This document shows, piece after piece, positions 14,486 to 14,682 of a stretch of 14,682 bases of DNA. Each line of letters begins with the position of its first letter. The first letter of the stretch is position 1. Made by a program: the position numbers and the translations under genes. Source of the stretch: Anaerolineales bacterium (GTDB lineage: Bacteria; Chloroflexota; Anaerolineae; Anaerolineales; E44-bin32). The stretch covers positions 1-14,682 of the forward strand of contig JAGLGG010000037.1 of the NCBI GenBank assembly GCA_023144145.1, written 5' to 3'. The notes under the pieces are model-generated. The model was given only the letters and a program-made list of their open reading frames with translations, ran no database searches and had not been told where the DNA came from.

Positions 14486-14682
14486 TTTTCAATGTCCATA
14501 TTTCTTTTCTACGAAGCAATTTGAAACGCGCTCTTGCGCAGTGAATTAATTGTAATTGCAGAAAGGCCATTTGGATTATTTAAAAATATTCGTAAATCTC
14601 ATGTCCAGATCGTTTTGCACCATGGCCAAGTTCTCCAAAATCGACCGTCATCTATGTTAAACAGCCTTTCATAGGATCCAAC

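Overview
The window looks like chromosomal DNA of moderate GC from a bacterium of the phylum Chloroflexota, probably Anaerolineae-like. This is inferred from the mix of families, not from a marker gene: an archaeal-style HMG-CoA synthase/thiolase/DUF35 trio beside a class II HMG-CoA reductase, a LysM lipoprotein, several GAF-domain soluble sensor kinases and a CarH-like B12/MerR regulator. No tRNA, rRNA, CRISPR array, insertion sequence or phage gene was seen.

Layout. (1) 1-542, minus: the N-terminal part of a LysM lipoprotein that runs off the left edge. (2) 696-905, plus: a possible small cysteine-rich ORF. (3) 5081-875, minus: an upper mevalonate-pathway operon in the order HMG-CoA reductase, HMG-CoA synthase, thiolase-family protein, Zn-ribbon/OB-fold DUF35 protein, closed by an intrinsic terminator at 808-845. 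The thiolase-family member lacks the nucleophilic cysteine (Gly90) and the GHP-motif histidine (Asp340). The operon's longer internal gaps carry long inverted repeats. (4) 5403-10892: a signalling block with a GAF-GAF-HisKA_3 kinase whose first GAF resembles the heme GAF of mycobacterial DevS/DosS, a single-domain receiver whose phosphoacceptor Asp is Glu, a two-helix membrane peptide, a GAF-HisKA kinase, a tiny basic protein behind an excellent promoter, and a canonical single-domain receiver. None of these proteins has a DNA-binding domain. (5) 14485-11145, minus: a CarH-like MerR regulator with a B12-binding domain and an extra C-terminal domain, overlapping by ATGA with a TIGR01777-type nucleotide-sugar-epimerase-like SDR protein, followed by an aldo/keto reductase.

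How the parts may fit together. Blocks 3 and 4 are divergently transcribed from a 321-base gap. The mevalonate operon should turn acetyl-CoA/acetoacetyl-CoA into mevalonate for isoprenoids (lipids, quinones, carotenoids). The kinases and receivers are likely a cytosolic sensing network for redox, gas or small molecules that acts through protein contacts or through regulators elsewhere. The CarH-like gene suggests a B12- and possibly light-dependent module. A link between that module and isoprenoid supply is speculation. The most unusual observations are the active-site-degenerate thiolase kept inside a mevalonate operon, the Asp-to-Glu receiver, and the extended CarH-like regulator that lacks the usual light-state histidine.
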